A stretch of 64,000 bases of DNA from Variovorax sp. KBW07 (lineage in GTDB: Bacteria; Pseudomonadota; Gammaproteobacteria; Burkholderiales; Burkholderiaceae_C): assembly GCF_003852515.1 (NCBI RefSeq), contig NZ_QAJK01000029.1:25138-89137 (forward strand). The letters run 5' to 3'. Of this stretch, positions 8,818-17,885 are shown in pieces (within the stretch, counting starts at the first letter, position 1; each line of letters opens with the position of its first letter). The notes under the pieces are model-generated. The model did not search any database. It saw nothing but the letters and a program-made list of their open reading frames with translations, and was not told where the DNA came from. The position numbers and the translations under genes were made by a program.

Positions 8818-9786
8818 TCAGGCAGCGAGGCCCAGCTCGCGCGCCTCGGCTTCATAGTTTGCATACGAGGCCTTGAGCACCGCGCCGTTGAGGATCATCT
8901 CGGCCAGCGGCTCGCGTGCCGCGCCGGGCTGGCCGTCGTACACGCGGGTGCGCACCCAGCACGACTCGGTGCGCGCGCTCTCGCTCAGCGCGACGATCTC
9001 GCGCTCCAGCTCGTACGGATGGCCGACGAACAGCGGGCCCTTCAACAAGCGGATCTGCTGCCCCGCGAACAGGCCCACCGCCGGCCCGCGCGACTTGAAG
9101 CCCGCTTCGCCGACGGTGCTGCCCAGCAGCACGGAGATCATCTCGAACGGAATGATGGCGCGGCCCCACGGTGAACCGGCGGCCCCTTCGGGCGTGTACC
9201 AGGGGCTCGGCTCGGTAATGGCCTGGAGCTTGTCGGCCAGGCTGAAGGGGTAGTAGTTGCCCATGTGCTGGTCGAAGCCCATGCGCACCTTCTCGGTCAC
9301 GGCGCCGCGCTGGCCCACCTTCAGGTCGCGGTTGATGACGAGGCCGGTGGCCGGGCGCAGCTTGGCGATGCGCTGTTCGAGTTCATGCGGCAGGCCAGCC
9401 GCATCGCCTGTCGAAGCCGAGCCCGTGAGCACCGGCGTGCCGTCGCGCTTCTCGGCCCACAGGCGCACGAAGCGCTCGCCGGGCGCGGGGCGCTGCACGA
9501 AGGCGCGCACTTCTTCGCCCTCTACCACCATGTTCTGGTAGTGCGCGCTGATGCAGCCGGTCTCGAACCAGGACTGGCCGAAGACGTCGAAGAGCAGCGG
9601 GTCGAACTGGCTGAAATGCGTCGGCCCTTCGATGGGGCCGGCGCGCAGGCCCAGGCCCTCGGCCATGCTGTCGTCGTGGATGGATTTGTGGCCGTCGTAG
9701 CTCTGGTCGTTGAGCATCTGGCGCGGCTTGCGCAGCGGGCCGCAGAGGGCGGGGGTGTGGCTGAAGGGTGCGGTCGATGAGGTCAT
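8818..9786 (-). CDS. Hotdog-fold (MaoC-like) protein
   Basis: 322 residues from the ATG at 9786. Two hotdog-like halves can be traced: residues about 35-110 (GPIEGPTHFSQFDPLLFDVFG, then SAHYQNMVVEGEEVRAFV, the strand pattern of MaoC dehydratases) and about 190-310 (IPFEMISVLLGS, then LFAGQQIRLLKGPLFVGHPYELEREIVAL). Such proteins hydrate enoyl-CoA or hydrolyse thioesters, but I see no intact MaoC catalytic Asp/His signature, so the activity is open. It is the last gene of a minus-strand set after the TonB-dependent receptor (72-base gap), an unusual companion. It may instead belong functionally to the CoA-dependent catabolic operon at 14219-22427. Confidence 0.6.
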   Translation of the reverse strand: MTSSTAPFSHTPALCGPLRKPRQMLNDQSYDGHKSIHDDSMAEGLGLRAGPIEGPTHFSQFDPLLFDVFGQSWFETGCISAHYQNMVVEGEEVRAFVQRPAPGERFVRLWAEKRDGTPVLTGSASTGDAAGLPHELEQRIAKLRPATGLVINRDLKVGQRGAVTEKVRMGFDQHMGNYYPFSLADKLQAITEPSPWYTPEGAAGSPWGRAIIPFEMISVLLGSTVGEAGFKSRGPAVGLFAGQQIRLLKGPLFVGHPYELEREIVALSESARTESCWVRTRVYDGQPGAAREPLAEMILNGAVLKASYANYEAEARELGLAA

Positions 9787-9858
9787 GCGGCAGCATCGGT
9801 GCAAGCGCGCCGCGGCGCAATCGCTGAGGCGACAGGCGCGCGGCGTCAGCCACCCGGC

Positions 9859-12423
9859 TCAGAACTTGTAGCGGGCGGTCAGCTGCACGTTGCGGGGTGC
9901 CCCGTACATGCCCGAGTACCACCAGCCCGACATCGACGCGATGTACTTGCGATCGAAGAGGTTCTGCACGTTGAGCGTGACCGACAGCTGGTCGCTGACG
10001 TCGTAGCGCGCCATCAGGCTGGCCACGGCATAGGCACGCTGGCGCGCGGTGACGCTGCGCTCTATCTGCCAGGCATCGCCCGTGTAGTAGATGCCGCTGT
10101 TCCAGTCCACGCCGCCGCCCAGCGTGAGCCGGCGCCAGTCGCCCGGCAGGCGGTAGGTGGTCCATATCCGGGCCATCTGGCGCGGGAAAGTGGTGTTGAC
10201 GCGCTTGCCGACGGCGTCTTGCGAACTGCTGTAGTTGTACGACGCGCTCATGTTCCAGCCGGGTGCCAGCGTGCCGTTGAGTTCCAGGTCGATGCCCTTC
10301 GTCCGGGCGCCCTTGATGGCACGCGAGGCCGTGTTGGTGGTGCCGGGGATGAAGTGGCCCGCGTCGGGCTCGGCGAGGTTGTCCTGCCTGATCTGGTAGA
10401 CGGCGGCACTGGTCGTCACGCGGCCGTCGAGGAAGCTGCTCTTGATGCCGGCCTCGTAGGTGTTGCCTTCCTGCGGATCGAGGGGCACGCCATTGCGGTC
10501 GAGCGAGTTCTGCGGGTTGTAGATGGTGGCAAAGCTCGCATACAGGGTGTGGTTGGCGTTCAGGTCGTACACCAGCCCGCCGTAGGGCGTGAACACGCGC
10601 CGCTCGGAAGAGGGCGCGCGTTCGTTGTAGCCGTCCGTGGTGTGGGTGACGTAGTTGCTGTCGTAGTTCAGCAGCTTGCCACCGACGATGAGCTTGAGCC
10701 CGTCGGCCAGTTCGAAGCGGCCGGCGCCATACAGGCTGCTCTGGCGGCGCGTGCTGTCGAAGGTGACGAAGCGGTCTCCGAAGACCGGCATGCCGCTGTT
10801 GTCCCAGCGGTAGACGTTGACGGCCTTGCGGTCGAGCCCCGATTTGTCGAAGCTGCCGTAGGTCAGGCTCTGGAAGTCGGTGTAGTCGGCGCCGAACACC
10901 GCCTCGTGCTGGCGGCCGAACAGGCTGAAGGGGCCGCCCAGCTTCAGGTCCACGGTCTTGTTGCGCAGCCTGTAGTCGCGGCGTTCGCCGTTGAGCCGCA
11001 GTCCGTCTCCCGTGGTCTTGTCGAAGAGGCCGGCGCTGACGGCCAGGTAGACCGAGTCTTCGCGTTGTTGCGAACGCAGGTAGTTGGCCGAGAGCTTGAG
11101 CTTCCAGTCGTTGGCGAACGATTGCTCCAGCGTCAGGAACCCGCTGGTGGAGTTGGTGTTGAAGCGGTTGTAGCGGCTGGCGCCGCTGAAGGACACCGGA
11201 AAGTCGGTCTGCTCGCCGTCGCTGTTGAAGAGCGGATAGCCCAGGTAAGACAGCGAGCCGCGCGAGCGGTTCTCCTGGTGGTCGATGCCCGCGGTGAGCT
11301 TGAGCGAAGAGGTCAGGTCGGCTTCGACCACGCCATAGAACACGTCCTTCTTCTTTTTGTAGTGCTCGATGAAGCTGCCGCCCTCCTGGTGCACGGCCAC
11401 CAGGCGGCCGCGCACGGTGCCGGCCGCGTTCAGCGGTGTCGAGAGGTCGATCATTCCGCGCCGGTCGTCCCACGAGCCGACGCTGGCCTCCGCCACGCCC
11501 TGGAACGTGGCCGTGGGTTTCTTGCGCACCATGTTGACGATGCCCGACGGATCGCCTGCGCCCGTGGTCAGGCCCGAGGCCCCGCGCAGCACCTCGATGC
11601 GGTCGTACAGCGCCATGTCTGCAATGCTCTGCGAAGGCAGCGCGTCGAGACCCAGGAATTCGGTGTGGGTGCTGACGCCGTCGAGCTGGTAGTTGGAGAT
11701 CGCGTAGCCGCGTGCACTGGCGCTGGAGCGCTCGGTGCCGAGCGCGTTGGTCGACAGGCCCGGCGTGCGCGCCAGCACCTGGCCGATGCTGGTGAGGTTC
11801 TCGTCTTCCATGCGCTGCTGCGTCATGACGCTGACCGACTGCGGCGTGTCCTTCAGGCTCAGGCCAAGGCCGGTGGCCACGCCCGTCGGGCCCCGGGCGG
11901 TGTAGGTGCCGGTTCCTTCCGTGGTGCCCGAGCGGTCGGCCTGCGCCGTCACGCGCACTTCGGCAAGCGTCGTGCCCGACTCGGATGCGCTTGCCGCCGG
12001 CGCGGTGCCGTTGCCGTTTCCGTTGCCGCTTCCCGAGGGAACGACGGTGAGCGTGCCGCCGGGTGTCTGTGCCAGTGCCAGCCCGCTGCCCGACAGCGCC
12101 TGCTGCGCCGCCTGTGCCACGGTGAAGCGGCCCTGCACGGCCTGGGCACGCCGTCCTGCCACGAGTGCCGGCGCGGCGCTGATGGTGCGGCCGCCCATGC
12201 GGGCAATGCGCGCCAGAACGATGCCCAGTTCATCGGCCGCAAGGTTCCATTCCGACGCGCCATCGGCGACGGCAGGGGGCGGGGCGGTGGCGGGCGTGGT
12301 CTGTGCAAACGACGGCGCGCCGGCGCATGCGAGCAACGCGGCCAGCGCCAGCGCGGTCCTGCGCGTGGGCAGGCGGCTGCCGGCCGACGGGCAGGCAGGA
12401 AAAGAAGGAAGGGACAGTGACAC
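9859..12423 (-). CDS. TonB-dependent siderophore receptor with signalling domain
   Basis: 854 residues read from a GTG at 12423. Order: signal peptide (RRTALALAALLACAGAPSFA), STN signalling domain at about 55-110 (WNLAADELGIVLARIARMGG, then FTVAQAAQQALSGSGLALAQ), linker, plug (SLKDTPQSVSVMTQQRMED, TSIGQVLARTPGLSTN), and a beta-barrel ending in the aromatic residue of VQLTARYKF. The plug phrases match the FhuA/FpvA-type ferric-siderophore subfamily. It would import a ferric siderophore across the outer membrane and pass the occupancy signal through its STN domain to the FecR at 12523-13515, freeing the sigma factor at 13508. The operon order sigma-FecR-receptor is the canonical Fec arrangement. 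Confidence 0.93.
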   Translation of the reverse strand: MSLSLPSFPACPSAGSRLPTRRTALALAALLACAGAPSFAQTTPATAPPPAVADGASEWNLAADELGIVLARIARMGGRTISAAPALVAGRRAQAVQGRFTVAQAAQQALSGSGLALAQTPGGTLTVVPSGSGNGNGNGTAPAASASESGTTLAEVRVTAQADRSGTTEGTGTYTARGPTGVATGLGLSLKDTPQSVSVMTQQRMEDENLTSIGQVLARTPGLSTNALGTERSSASARGYAISNYQLDGVSTHTEFLGLDALPSQSIADMALYDRIEVLRGASGLTTGAGDPSGIVNMVRKKPTATFQGVAEASVGSWDDRRGMIDLSTPLNAAGTVRGRLVAVHQEGGSFIEHYKKKKDVFYGVVEADLTSSLKLTAGIDHQENRSRGSLSYLGYPLFNSDGEQTDFPVSFSGASRYNRFNTNSTSGFLTLEQSFANDWKLKLSANYLRSQQREDSVYLAVSAGLFDKTTGDGLRLNGERRDYRLRNKTVDLKLGGPFSLFGRQHEAVFGADYTDFQSLTYGSFDKSGLDRKAVNVYRWDNSGMPVFGDRFVTFDSTRRQSSLYGAGRFELADGLKLIVGGKLLNYDSNYVTHTTDGYNERAPSSERRVFTPYGGLVYDLNANHTLYASFATIYNPQNSLDRNGVPLDPQEGNTYEAGIKSSFLDGRVTTSAAVYQIRQDNLAEPDAGHFIPGTTNTASRAIKGARTKGIDLELNGTLAPGWNMSASYNYSSSQDAVGKRVNTTFPRQMARIWTTYRLPGDWRRLTLGGGVDWNSGIYYTGDAWQIERSVTARQRAYAVASLMARYDVSDQLSVTLNVQNLFDRKYIASMSGWWYSGMYGAPRNVQLTARYKF

Positions 12424-12522
12424 GGCGGACTTTCTCGTCGGTTCAGGTTGATCGAAGCGTTCAACCCTGTATGACCCACGAGGGGGCGCAAACCCGTCAA
12501 CCCATGCGTGCCGATGCCAGAT

Positions 12523-13515
12523 TCATGCGGGGCGCACGTCCACGTACACGACCCAGTCGCCCCAGCGGCGCACGCGCAGCGGCAGGGTGTCGACCAGGGC
12601 CTGCAGCGCGTCCATCGGCCGGTCCAGCGGATAGACACCGTAGACACCGACCCGCGCCGCCTCGGGGCTGACCCGCAGGATGGCGGACGTGTAGGGGCGC
12701 AACGCATCGACGACGTCGCCCAGAGGCTGGTCGTGCACTTCCAGCACGCCGGCAGACCAGGCGCTGGGGTCGACGCGAACCGTGGCAAGAGGCGCGATGC
12801 GGTCGGCCTCGATCCACGCGCTGCCGCCTTCCTGCAGATCGACCGGGGCACTGTCGTGCCGTGTGCTCAGGCGCACGCTGTGTTCCAGCACCGAGACCAG
12901 CGTGCGGCCCTCGTCCTGCTGCACCATGAAGCGCGTGCCCAATGCCCGCACGCTGCCTTGCGCGCTCTGCACGACGAAAGGCCGGTGCGCGTCGGCGGCC
13001 ACCTGGACGATGAGCGCGCCCGCGCGCAGCCGCACGCGGCGTTGTGCCTCGCTGAAATCCAGGTCGACCGCCGAGCGTGCGTTGAGCAACAGGTCGCTGC
13101 CGTCCGCCAGCGCAAAGCGCCGCCGCTCGGCTGTACCAGTGCGCAGATCGGCGTTCCACGCCGTGAGCGGCGCGCGCCGGTCGGCCCAGAGCCCGCCGCC
13201 CGTGGCCGTCAGCAGCGCCACCGCGGCACCGCCCAGCATGGCGCGTCGGCGCGCGCGGCGGTCAGGCGGCGTGCTCAGGGCGCGCACGCCAGGCGGCGCG
13301 TGGCCGTCGGCCTGCAACTGGCTCAGGGCAGGCGCGATCCGCTGGTTAAGCCGCTGCCGCAGCGCTGCCCACGCGTTGGCATGGGCGGGCGCAGCAGCCA
13401 GCCAGCGGGCAAAAGCCTGCTGGTCGCTGTGGTTGCTGTGGCCCGAGTCGAGCCGTACCAGCCAATCGATCGCCTGCTCCGTGGCGGGATCCAGCGGCGC
13501 TCCTCTCTCAGGCAT
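12523..13515 (-). CDS. fecR: FecR-type anti-sigma / sigma regulator
   Basis: 330 residues from the ATG at 13515, overlapping the end of the sigma gene by 8 bases, so translation is coupled. The cytoplasmic N-terminus has the DUF4880-type helix (ATEQAIDWLVRLDSGH, then FARWLAAAPAHANAWAALR). A single membrane segment near residues 85-105 follows a twin-arginine-like RRAMLGGAAVALL. The periplasmic FecR domain includes RRFALADGSDLLLNARSAVD and ALGTRFMVQQDEGRTLVSVLE, and the C-terminal STN-like part contains PYTSAILRVSPEAARVGVYG. It links receptor signal to release of the ECF sigma factor. The twin-arginine-like motif suggests Tat-dependent insertion, reported for some FecR homologs; here it is an inference. 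Confidence 0.92.
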   Translation of the reverse strand: MPERGAPLDPATEQAIDWLVRLDSGHSNHSDQQAFARWLAAAPAHANAWAALRQRLNQRIAPALSQLQADGHAPPGVRALSTPPDRRARRRAMLGGAAVALLTATGGGLWADRRAPLTAWNADLRTGTAERRRFALADGSDLLLNARSAVDLDFSEAQRRVRLRAGALIVQVAADAHRPFVVQSAQGSVRALGTRFMVQQDEGRTLVSVLEHSVRLSTRHDSAPVDLQEGGSAWIEADRIAPLATVRVDPSAWSAGVLEVHDQPLGDVVDALRPYTSAILRVSPEAARVGVYGVYPLDRPMDALQALVDTLPLRVRRWGDWVVYVDVRPA

Positions 13516-14020
13516 CGGGCTGTACCGGGCAGGTGTACAGGTGCACGACGGCTTGTTTGATGTAGCGCTCGACCGAAGAGATCGAAATGCCCATGCGTTG
13601 CGCGATCTCGCCGTGTGCAAGGCCTTCGAGCCGGCGCAGGAGAAATGCCTCCCGCGCCTTGGAAGGCAGGCCATCGAGCCAGCGGTCGAGGGTTTCGAGG
13701 GCTTCGCGCACCAGCGCGTAGGTTTCGGGAGAGGGCGCAAGTTCATCCGGCTGGGCTGCGAGCGCCTCGAGCCAGGCGCGCTCCAGTTCCCGTCGGCGCC
13801 AGAAGTTGTAGAGCACACGCTGCGCCAGGGTGGTCAGGTAGGCGCGCGGTTCCTGAAGCACCTGGGCCTGGCCACCGACGATGACGCGCACGAAGGTGTC
13901 TTGCGTCAGGTCCGCCGCCATGTGCCCATCGTTCAGGCGGCGCCGCATCCAGCCGAGCAGCCAGTCGCGGTGCTCGCGGTAGAGCGTGTCGATGGGAGCA
14001 ACCACGGCGGGGGAGGGCAT
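13508..14020 (-). CDS. fecI: FecI-type ECF sigma factor
   Basis: 170 residues from the ATG at 14020 (MPSPAVVAPIDTLYREH). Region 2 covers REHRDWLLGWMRRRLNDGHMAADLTQDTFVRV and region 4 is seen in LPSKAREAFLLRRLEGLAHGEIAQRMGISISSVERYIKQA. An ATG at 14053 is also in frame but lies inside a Fur-box-like palindrome, so the inner start is preferred. It should direct RNA polymerase to the receptor operon once FecR is relieved. It overlaps fecR by 8 bases and diverges from the catabolic operon at 14219. Iron repression through Fur is suggested by the palindrome. Confidence 0.92.
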   Translation of the reverse strand: MPSPAVVAPIDTLYREHRDWLLGWMRRRLNDGHMAADLTQDTFVRVIVGGQAQVLQEPRAYLTTLAQRVLYNFWRRRELERAWLEALAAQPDELAPSPETYALVREALETLDRWLDGLPSKAREAFLLRRLEGLAHGEIAQRMGISISSVERYIKQAVVHLYTCPVQPDA

Positions 14021-14035
14021 GAAACCGAAAAAGTT

Positions 14036-14054
14036 AATGAGAAGTAATCTCATT
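14036..14054. promoter_or_regulatory. Fur-box-like 19-bp palindrome
   Basis: Perfect 7-bp arms (AATGAGA at 14036-14042 and TCTCATT at 14048-14054) flank AGTAA. Length and arm sequence resemble the 19-bp Fur consensus built on GATAAT/ATTATC repeats. It lies 16 bases upstream of the preferred sigma start, where bound Fe-Fur would block transcription of sigma, fecR and receptor. Confidence 0.75.
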
Positions 14055-14179
14055 CTATCGGCTCGACGTGCCGCACGCCCCAACGGCTCCAGCTTGCGTT
14101 TTCCGGGCCACAGCGCGCTGATCGCCAAGGCGACACAGCCGCTGGATCGCTCTGTTGCATTTCCTTTTCAAGCTGCCTA

Positions 14180-14193
14180 AACTGAGTCCAGTT
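14180..14193. promoter_or_regulatory. Palindrome upstream of catabolic operon
   Basis: AACTG-AGTC-CAGTT forms a perfect 5-bp inverted repeat (7 bp with one mismatch if extended by two bases on each side) 26 bases before the first gene of the catabolic operon. It is a candidate operator, possibly for the HxlR regulator at 22470. A strong ribosome-binding sequence AAGGAG follows at about 14205. Confidence 0.4.
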
Positions 14194-14218
14194 AAGAAAG
14201 TAAAAAGGAGACAACGCG

Positions 14219-14689
14219 ATGCAGATGCGCAACCCGCTGCAGGGAACGTGGCAGCTTGTTCGATGGGAAATTGCCTATGGCGATGGCCGTGCGCCAAGCC
14301 TTCCCTATGGCGCGGCGGCCAGTGGATTGATCGTCTACAGCGACGACGGCTGGATGAACGCCTGCATCGCCCGAGCCGACCGCGCACGGCTGTCCAGCGA
14401 CAGCGTTCGCACCGCGCCGGAGGCCGAGCGCCTGTCGGCGTTCGAGAGCTACTTCCAGTACGCCGGCCGCTACGAAATTCGCGAGCGCGATGGCGGGCAG
14501 CAACAGGTAGTCCACACGGTCACGCAGTCGCTCAACCCGAACTTCGTCGGTACGCAGCAAGTGCGCGACATGCATTTCGACGGCAAGGGCGGCCTGACGC
14601 TCTCGGCCTCCGACACGGTGCCCGGCACGGCCGTGGCGCGCCATCACCGGCTGGTCTGGACACGCGCGGCGCAAGGAGGCGCGCAATGA
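14219..14689 (+). CDS. Lipocalin-like domain protein
   Basis: 156 residues without signal peptide. NPLQGTWQLVRWEI, then AASGLIVYSDDGWMNACIARADR match the lipocalin-like (Lipocalin_5 type) pattern, a small beta-barrel with G-W motif near the N-terminus, and ARHHRLVWTR ends the barrel. Such proteins are often encoded in aromatic or polyketide degradation clusters; a role in binding or isomerising a hydrophobic intermediate is inferred. It is the first gene of the operon, preceded by a strong AAGGAGACAA ribosome-binding site, and its stop overlaps the ATG of the aldehyde dehydrogenase gene by four bases. Confidence 0.7.
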   Translation: MQMRNPLQGTWQLVRWEIAYGDGRAPSLPYGAAASGLIVYSDDGWMNACIARADRARLSSDSVRTAPEAERLSAFESYFQYAGRYEIRERDGGQQQVVHTVTQSLNPNFVGTQQVRDMHFDGKGGLTLSASDTVPGTAVARHHRLVWTRAAQGGAQ

Positions 14690-16413
14690 ACGCGGTCTTG
14701 CGCTCCGAGGCCGCGCCCTCGCTTTTCGACAAGCACCGCGCCACCTTCGAACGCGCCGTGCTGGCCTGCCGCGAGCGCCACGCATGGAGCCCGTACCCGG
14801 AGCAGCCGGGCAAATATCCCGATGCCGCGCAGGCCCAGGCGGCGGGCCTGGCTGCCTACCAGAGCCACCTGGGCAGCCGCTTCGCGCTCGATCAGCCGGG
14901 CACGGTCGCCGAGATCGGTGAAGAGCTTTCCCCCTACACGCAGGCGTCGCTCGGCGTGCGCTACCCGCAGGCGGACATCGATGCGCTGTTCGATGCGGCA
15001 CAGGCCGCCATGGCCCCGTGGGCCTCGGCGCCGGTCGACGAGCGCATCGGCGTGCTGATGGAGGCGCTCGACACGCTCTATCGCGAGTACCTGTTCGAGA
15101 TCGTTCACGCCGTCATGCACACCGCCGGCCAGAGCTTCAACATGGCCTACGCGGGCTCGGGCGTGAATGCGCTCGACCGGGGCATCGAGGTGCTGGTTCA
15201 TGCCCGGCAGGCGATGGATGCCATCGCGCCCCGGGCCCGCTGGGAGAGGGCCTTCGGCGCGACGAAGATCGTGCTGGACAAGCGCTACCGGCTGATGCCG
15301 CGCGGCGTGGCCGTGTGCTTCAGTTGCGCGAGCTTTCCGACCTGGAATGCATGGCCTTCGATGCTGGCGAGCCTGGCGACGGGCAATGCCGTCATCGTCA
15401 AGCCGCATCCCGCGACGGTGCTGCCGATGGCGATCACCGTGCGGGTGTTCCGCGCCGTGCTGGCGGCGGCCGGGTTCGACGCGAACCTTGTCACGCTGGC
15501 GCTCGACACGCAGGCGGAGCCGGTCGGCAAGCAACTGGTGAAGCACCCGAAGACCGCCATCGTCGACTTCACCGGCAGCGTGGCTTTTGGCCAATGGGTG
15601 GAGCGCAATGCGCACCCGGCGCTGGCCTTCACCGAGACGGCGGGCTGCAACACCGTGGTGCTCGACTCGGTGACCGACCTCGACGCGGTACTGCGCAGCC
15701 TTGCCACCACCTTGTGCATGTTCAGCGCCCAGATGTGCACCAGCCCGCAGAACATCTACCTGCCCAGGCAGGGCGTGCGCACGCCGCAAGGCACCGTGGC
15801 CTTCGACGAGGTGGCGCGCCGCCTGGCCGAGGCCGTGCAGGCCCTGACCGGCGACGCGAAGAAGGCCTCGATGATCCTTGCCACCCTGCAGTCGCCGCGC
15901 ACGCTTGCGATGCTCGACGACATGGCCGGCAAGGGCGGGCAGCGCGGCGAGGTGCTGCTGCGGCACGCTCCCTATGTGCACCCCGAGTTTCCCGAGGCGC
16001 GCACCAGCACGCCGCTGATGCTGAAGGTCGGCAAGGGCGAGCGCGACCTGTATGGCGAAGAGCGTTTCGGTCCGGTCAGCTTCGTGATTGCCTGCGACGA
16101 CGCGGCCGATGCCCTGGCCCAGGCCACGCGCGACGCAAAAGAGTTCGGCGGGCTCACGGCCTTCTTCTATTCGACCGATGGCGCTTTTGTCGAACGCGCT
16201 GAGCTGGCCTTTGCACGCGCCGGTGCGCAGCTCACCGTCAACCTCACCGGCCCGATGCCGCTCAACTTCGCGGCGGCCTACAGCGACTACCACGTGACCG
16301 GCCTCAACCCGGCCGGCAACGCCAGCCTGACCGACCTGGCATTCGTTGCCGGACGCTTTCGCATCTCGCAATCGCGGCAGCCCGTACCGGCCGCCGAAAC
16401 CACCACAGCCTGA
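14686..16413 (+). CDS. paaN: PaaN-like aldehyde dehydrogenase
   Basis: 575 residues from the ATG at 14686, which overlaps the previous stop in ATGA. It belongs to the aldehyde dehydrogenase superfamily: the Rossmann segment is seen in GNAVIVKPHPATVLPM, glycines in VDFTGSVAFGQW, the glutamate in FTETAGCNTVVLD and the catalytic cysteine at about residue 351 in FSAQMCTSPQNIYLP. Length and the long N-terminal region (WSPYPEQPGKYPDA) resemble the PaaN2 type annotated in phenylacetate degradation of Burkholderiales, but no other paa genes are present here. In this operon it probably oxidises the aldehyde produced by the neighbouring oxygenase, with NAD(P). The exact substrate is unknown. Confidence 0.85.
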   Translation: MNAVLRSEAAPSLFDKHRATFERAVLACRERHAWSPYPEQPGKYPDAAQAQAAGLAAYQSHLGSRFALDQPGTVAEIGEELSPYTQASLGVRYPQADIDALFDAAQAAMAPWASAPVDERIGVLMEALDTLYREYLFEIVHAVMHTAGQSFNMAYAGSGVNALDRGIEVLVHARQAMDAIAPRARWERAFGATKIVLDKRYRLMPRGVAVCFSCASFPTWNAWPSMLASLATGNAVIVKPHPATVLPMAITVRVFRAVLAAAGFDANLVTLALDTQAEPVGKQLVKHPKTAIVDFTGSVAFGQWVERNAHPALAFTETAGCNTVVLDSVTDLDAVLRSLATTLCMFSAQMCTSPQNIYLPRQGVRTPQGTVAFDEVARRLAEAVQALTGDAKKASMILATLQSPRTLAMLDDMAGKGGQRGEVLLRHAPYVHPEFPEARTSTPLMLKVGKGERDLYGEERFGPVSFVIACDDAADALAQATRDAKEFGGLTAFFYSTDGAFVERAELAFARAGAQLTVNLTGPMPLNFAAAYSDYHVTGLNPAGNASLTDLAFVAGRFRISQSRQPVPAAETTTA

Positions 16414-16424
16414 AGGAGACAACG

Positions 16425-17870
16425 ATGGGACACAACGACATTCCGGTGCTCAGCGGCGGCTTCGCGCCAATCGATGGAGAGATCACGCTCGACCTGACCG
16501 ACGTGCAGGGCGAGATCCCGAAAGACCTGACGGGCATGCATGTGCGCAACGGCCCCAACCGGCGCTTCGAGGCGCCGGGCCGCTACCACTGGTTCGACGG
16601 CGACGGCATGCTGCACGCGGTGCGCTTCGAGGGCGGCCGTGCGCAGTACCTGAACCGTTGGGTCATGACCGACGGCCTGCGCGAAGAGCTCGCGGCCGGC
16701 ACCGCGCTGTGGCAGGGCATCAAGGACCCGCCGCGCCGCGACCGGCCCGATGCGCCGATGAAGAACACCTCGAACACCGACGTCAAGTTCTACGCCGGCA
16801 ACCTGGTGTCGATGTGGTACCTGGGCGGCGAGGTCTACCGGTGCGACCCGGGTGACCTCTCGACGCTGGGCAAGGTCGATTTCGATCCGCGCATGAAGGG
16901 GCTGCCGGTGTCGGCGCACTCCAAGGTCGACGAGCGCACGGGCGAGTTTTTGTTCTTTGCCTACGGCAAGGAGTCGCCGTACATGCACTACGGCGTGATG
17001 GACCGCGCCGGCAAGCTGCAGACCTTCATGCCGGTGCAACTGCCCGGCCCGCGCCTGCCGCACGACATGGCGATCACGCCCAACTACACCATCGTGCACG
17101 ACCTGCCGCTGTTCTACGACATGGACGCGTTCGCGGCCGGGCGCCACAAGCTCAAGTTCCATCACACGCTGCCGTCGCGCTTCGGCGTCATTCCGCGCCA
17201 CGGCACGCCCGACCAGATCCGCTGGTTCGAGGCCAGCCCGACCTACATGTACCACGTGTCCAACGCATGGGAAGAAAGCGACGGCCAGGGCGGCACCGAG
17301 ATCGTGATGACCGGCACGCCGTTCAGGTTGCCGCGCGACTGGCACGGCAACGTGCTGGTCGATCAGTTCCCGAAGATGCTTGCCAACCTGGAGCACGACT
17401 TCATGTTCTACGAGTGGCGCTTCAACCTGCGCACCGGGCAGACGCGCGAACGCATCCTCGACGACATCGTGAACCAGGAGTTTCCTGTCATCAACTCGTG
17501 GATGCAGGGCCACAAGACGCGCTATTCGTGGAACGTGCTCATGGGCCGCAGCAACCGCGCCGAAGACCCGCGCTTCTGCGGCTTCGTGCGGCAAGACTTG
17601 CAGCGCGGCACCAGCACCAGCTACCACGAGGGCGTGCACAAGTGGTTCAGCGAAGCGCCGTTCGCCCCCAAGGACAACTGGAAAGCCGAAGACGATGGCT
17701 ACCTCGTCGGGTTCCTGTGGGACGACGAGGCCAAGGCCTCGTTCGTGACGGTGTTCGACGCCGCCGACATCGCCAAGGGTCCGGTGGCACGCATCCGGCT
17801 GCCGCACCGCGTGCCCAACGGCTTCCATGCAACCTGGGTCAGCGGCGAGCGGCTCGCGCGCGGCTACTGA
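16425..17870 (+). CDS. Carotenoid / lignostilbene-type cleavage oxygenase
   Basis: 481 residues, typical for the seven-bladed propeller carotenoid cleavage oxygenase family. The four iron-binding histidines are visible: H165 (PVSAHSKVD), H213 (RLPHDMAITPNY), H277 (TYMYHVSNAWEE) and H468 (VPNGFHATW). NGPNRRFEAPGRYHWFDGDGM is the conserved N-terminal stretch. No signal peptide, so cytoplasmic. Bacterial members without a carotenoid pathway nearby usually cleave the side-chain double bond of lignin-derived stilbenes or phenylpropenes such as isoeugenol, giving aromatic aldehydes; the aldehyde dehydrogenase and CoA ligase on either side fit this. Preceded by AAGGAGACAA, 11 bases after the dehydrogenase stop. 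Confidence 0.9.
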   Translation: MGHNDIPVLSGGFAPIDGEITLDLTDVQGEIPKDLTGMHVRNGPNRRFEAPGRYHWFDGDGMLHAVRFEGGRAQYLNRWVMTDGLREELAAGTALWQGIKDPPRRDRPDAPMKNTSNTDVKFYAGNLVSMWYLGGEVYRCDPGDLSTLGKVDFDPRMKGLPVSAHSKVDERTGEFLFFAYGKESPYMHYGVMDRAGKLQTFMPVQLPGPRLPHDMAITPNYTIVHDLPLFYDMDAFAAGRHKLKFHHTLPSRFGVIPRHGTPDQIRWFEASPTYMYHVSNAWEESDGQGGTEIVMTGTPFRLPRDWHGNVLVDQFPKMLANLEHDFMFYEWRFNLRTGQTRERILDDIVNQEFPVINSWMQGHKTRYSWNVLMGRSNRAEDPRFCGFVRQDLQRGTSTSYHEGVHKWFSEAPFAPKDNWKAEDDGYLVGFLWDDEAKASFVTVFDAADIAKGPVARIRLPHRVPNGFHATWVSGERLARGY

Positions 17871-17885
17871 GGGGCAGGCCTCACC

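Noticed and set aside
14686-16413. A complete phenylacetate degradation locus
   Set aside because: Only the paaN-like gene is present; paaABCDE, paaK and the other genes are absent, so its role is assigned to the oxygenase operon.
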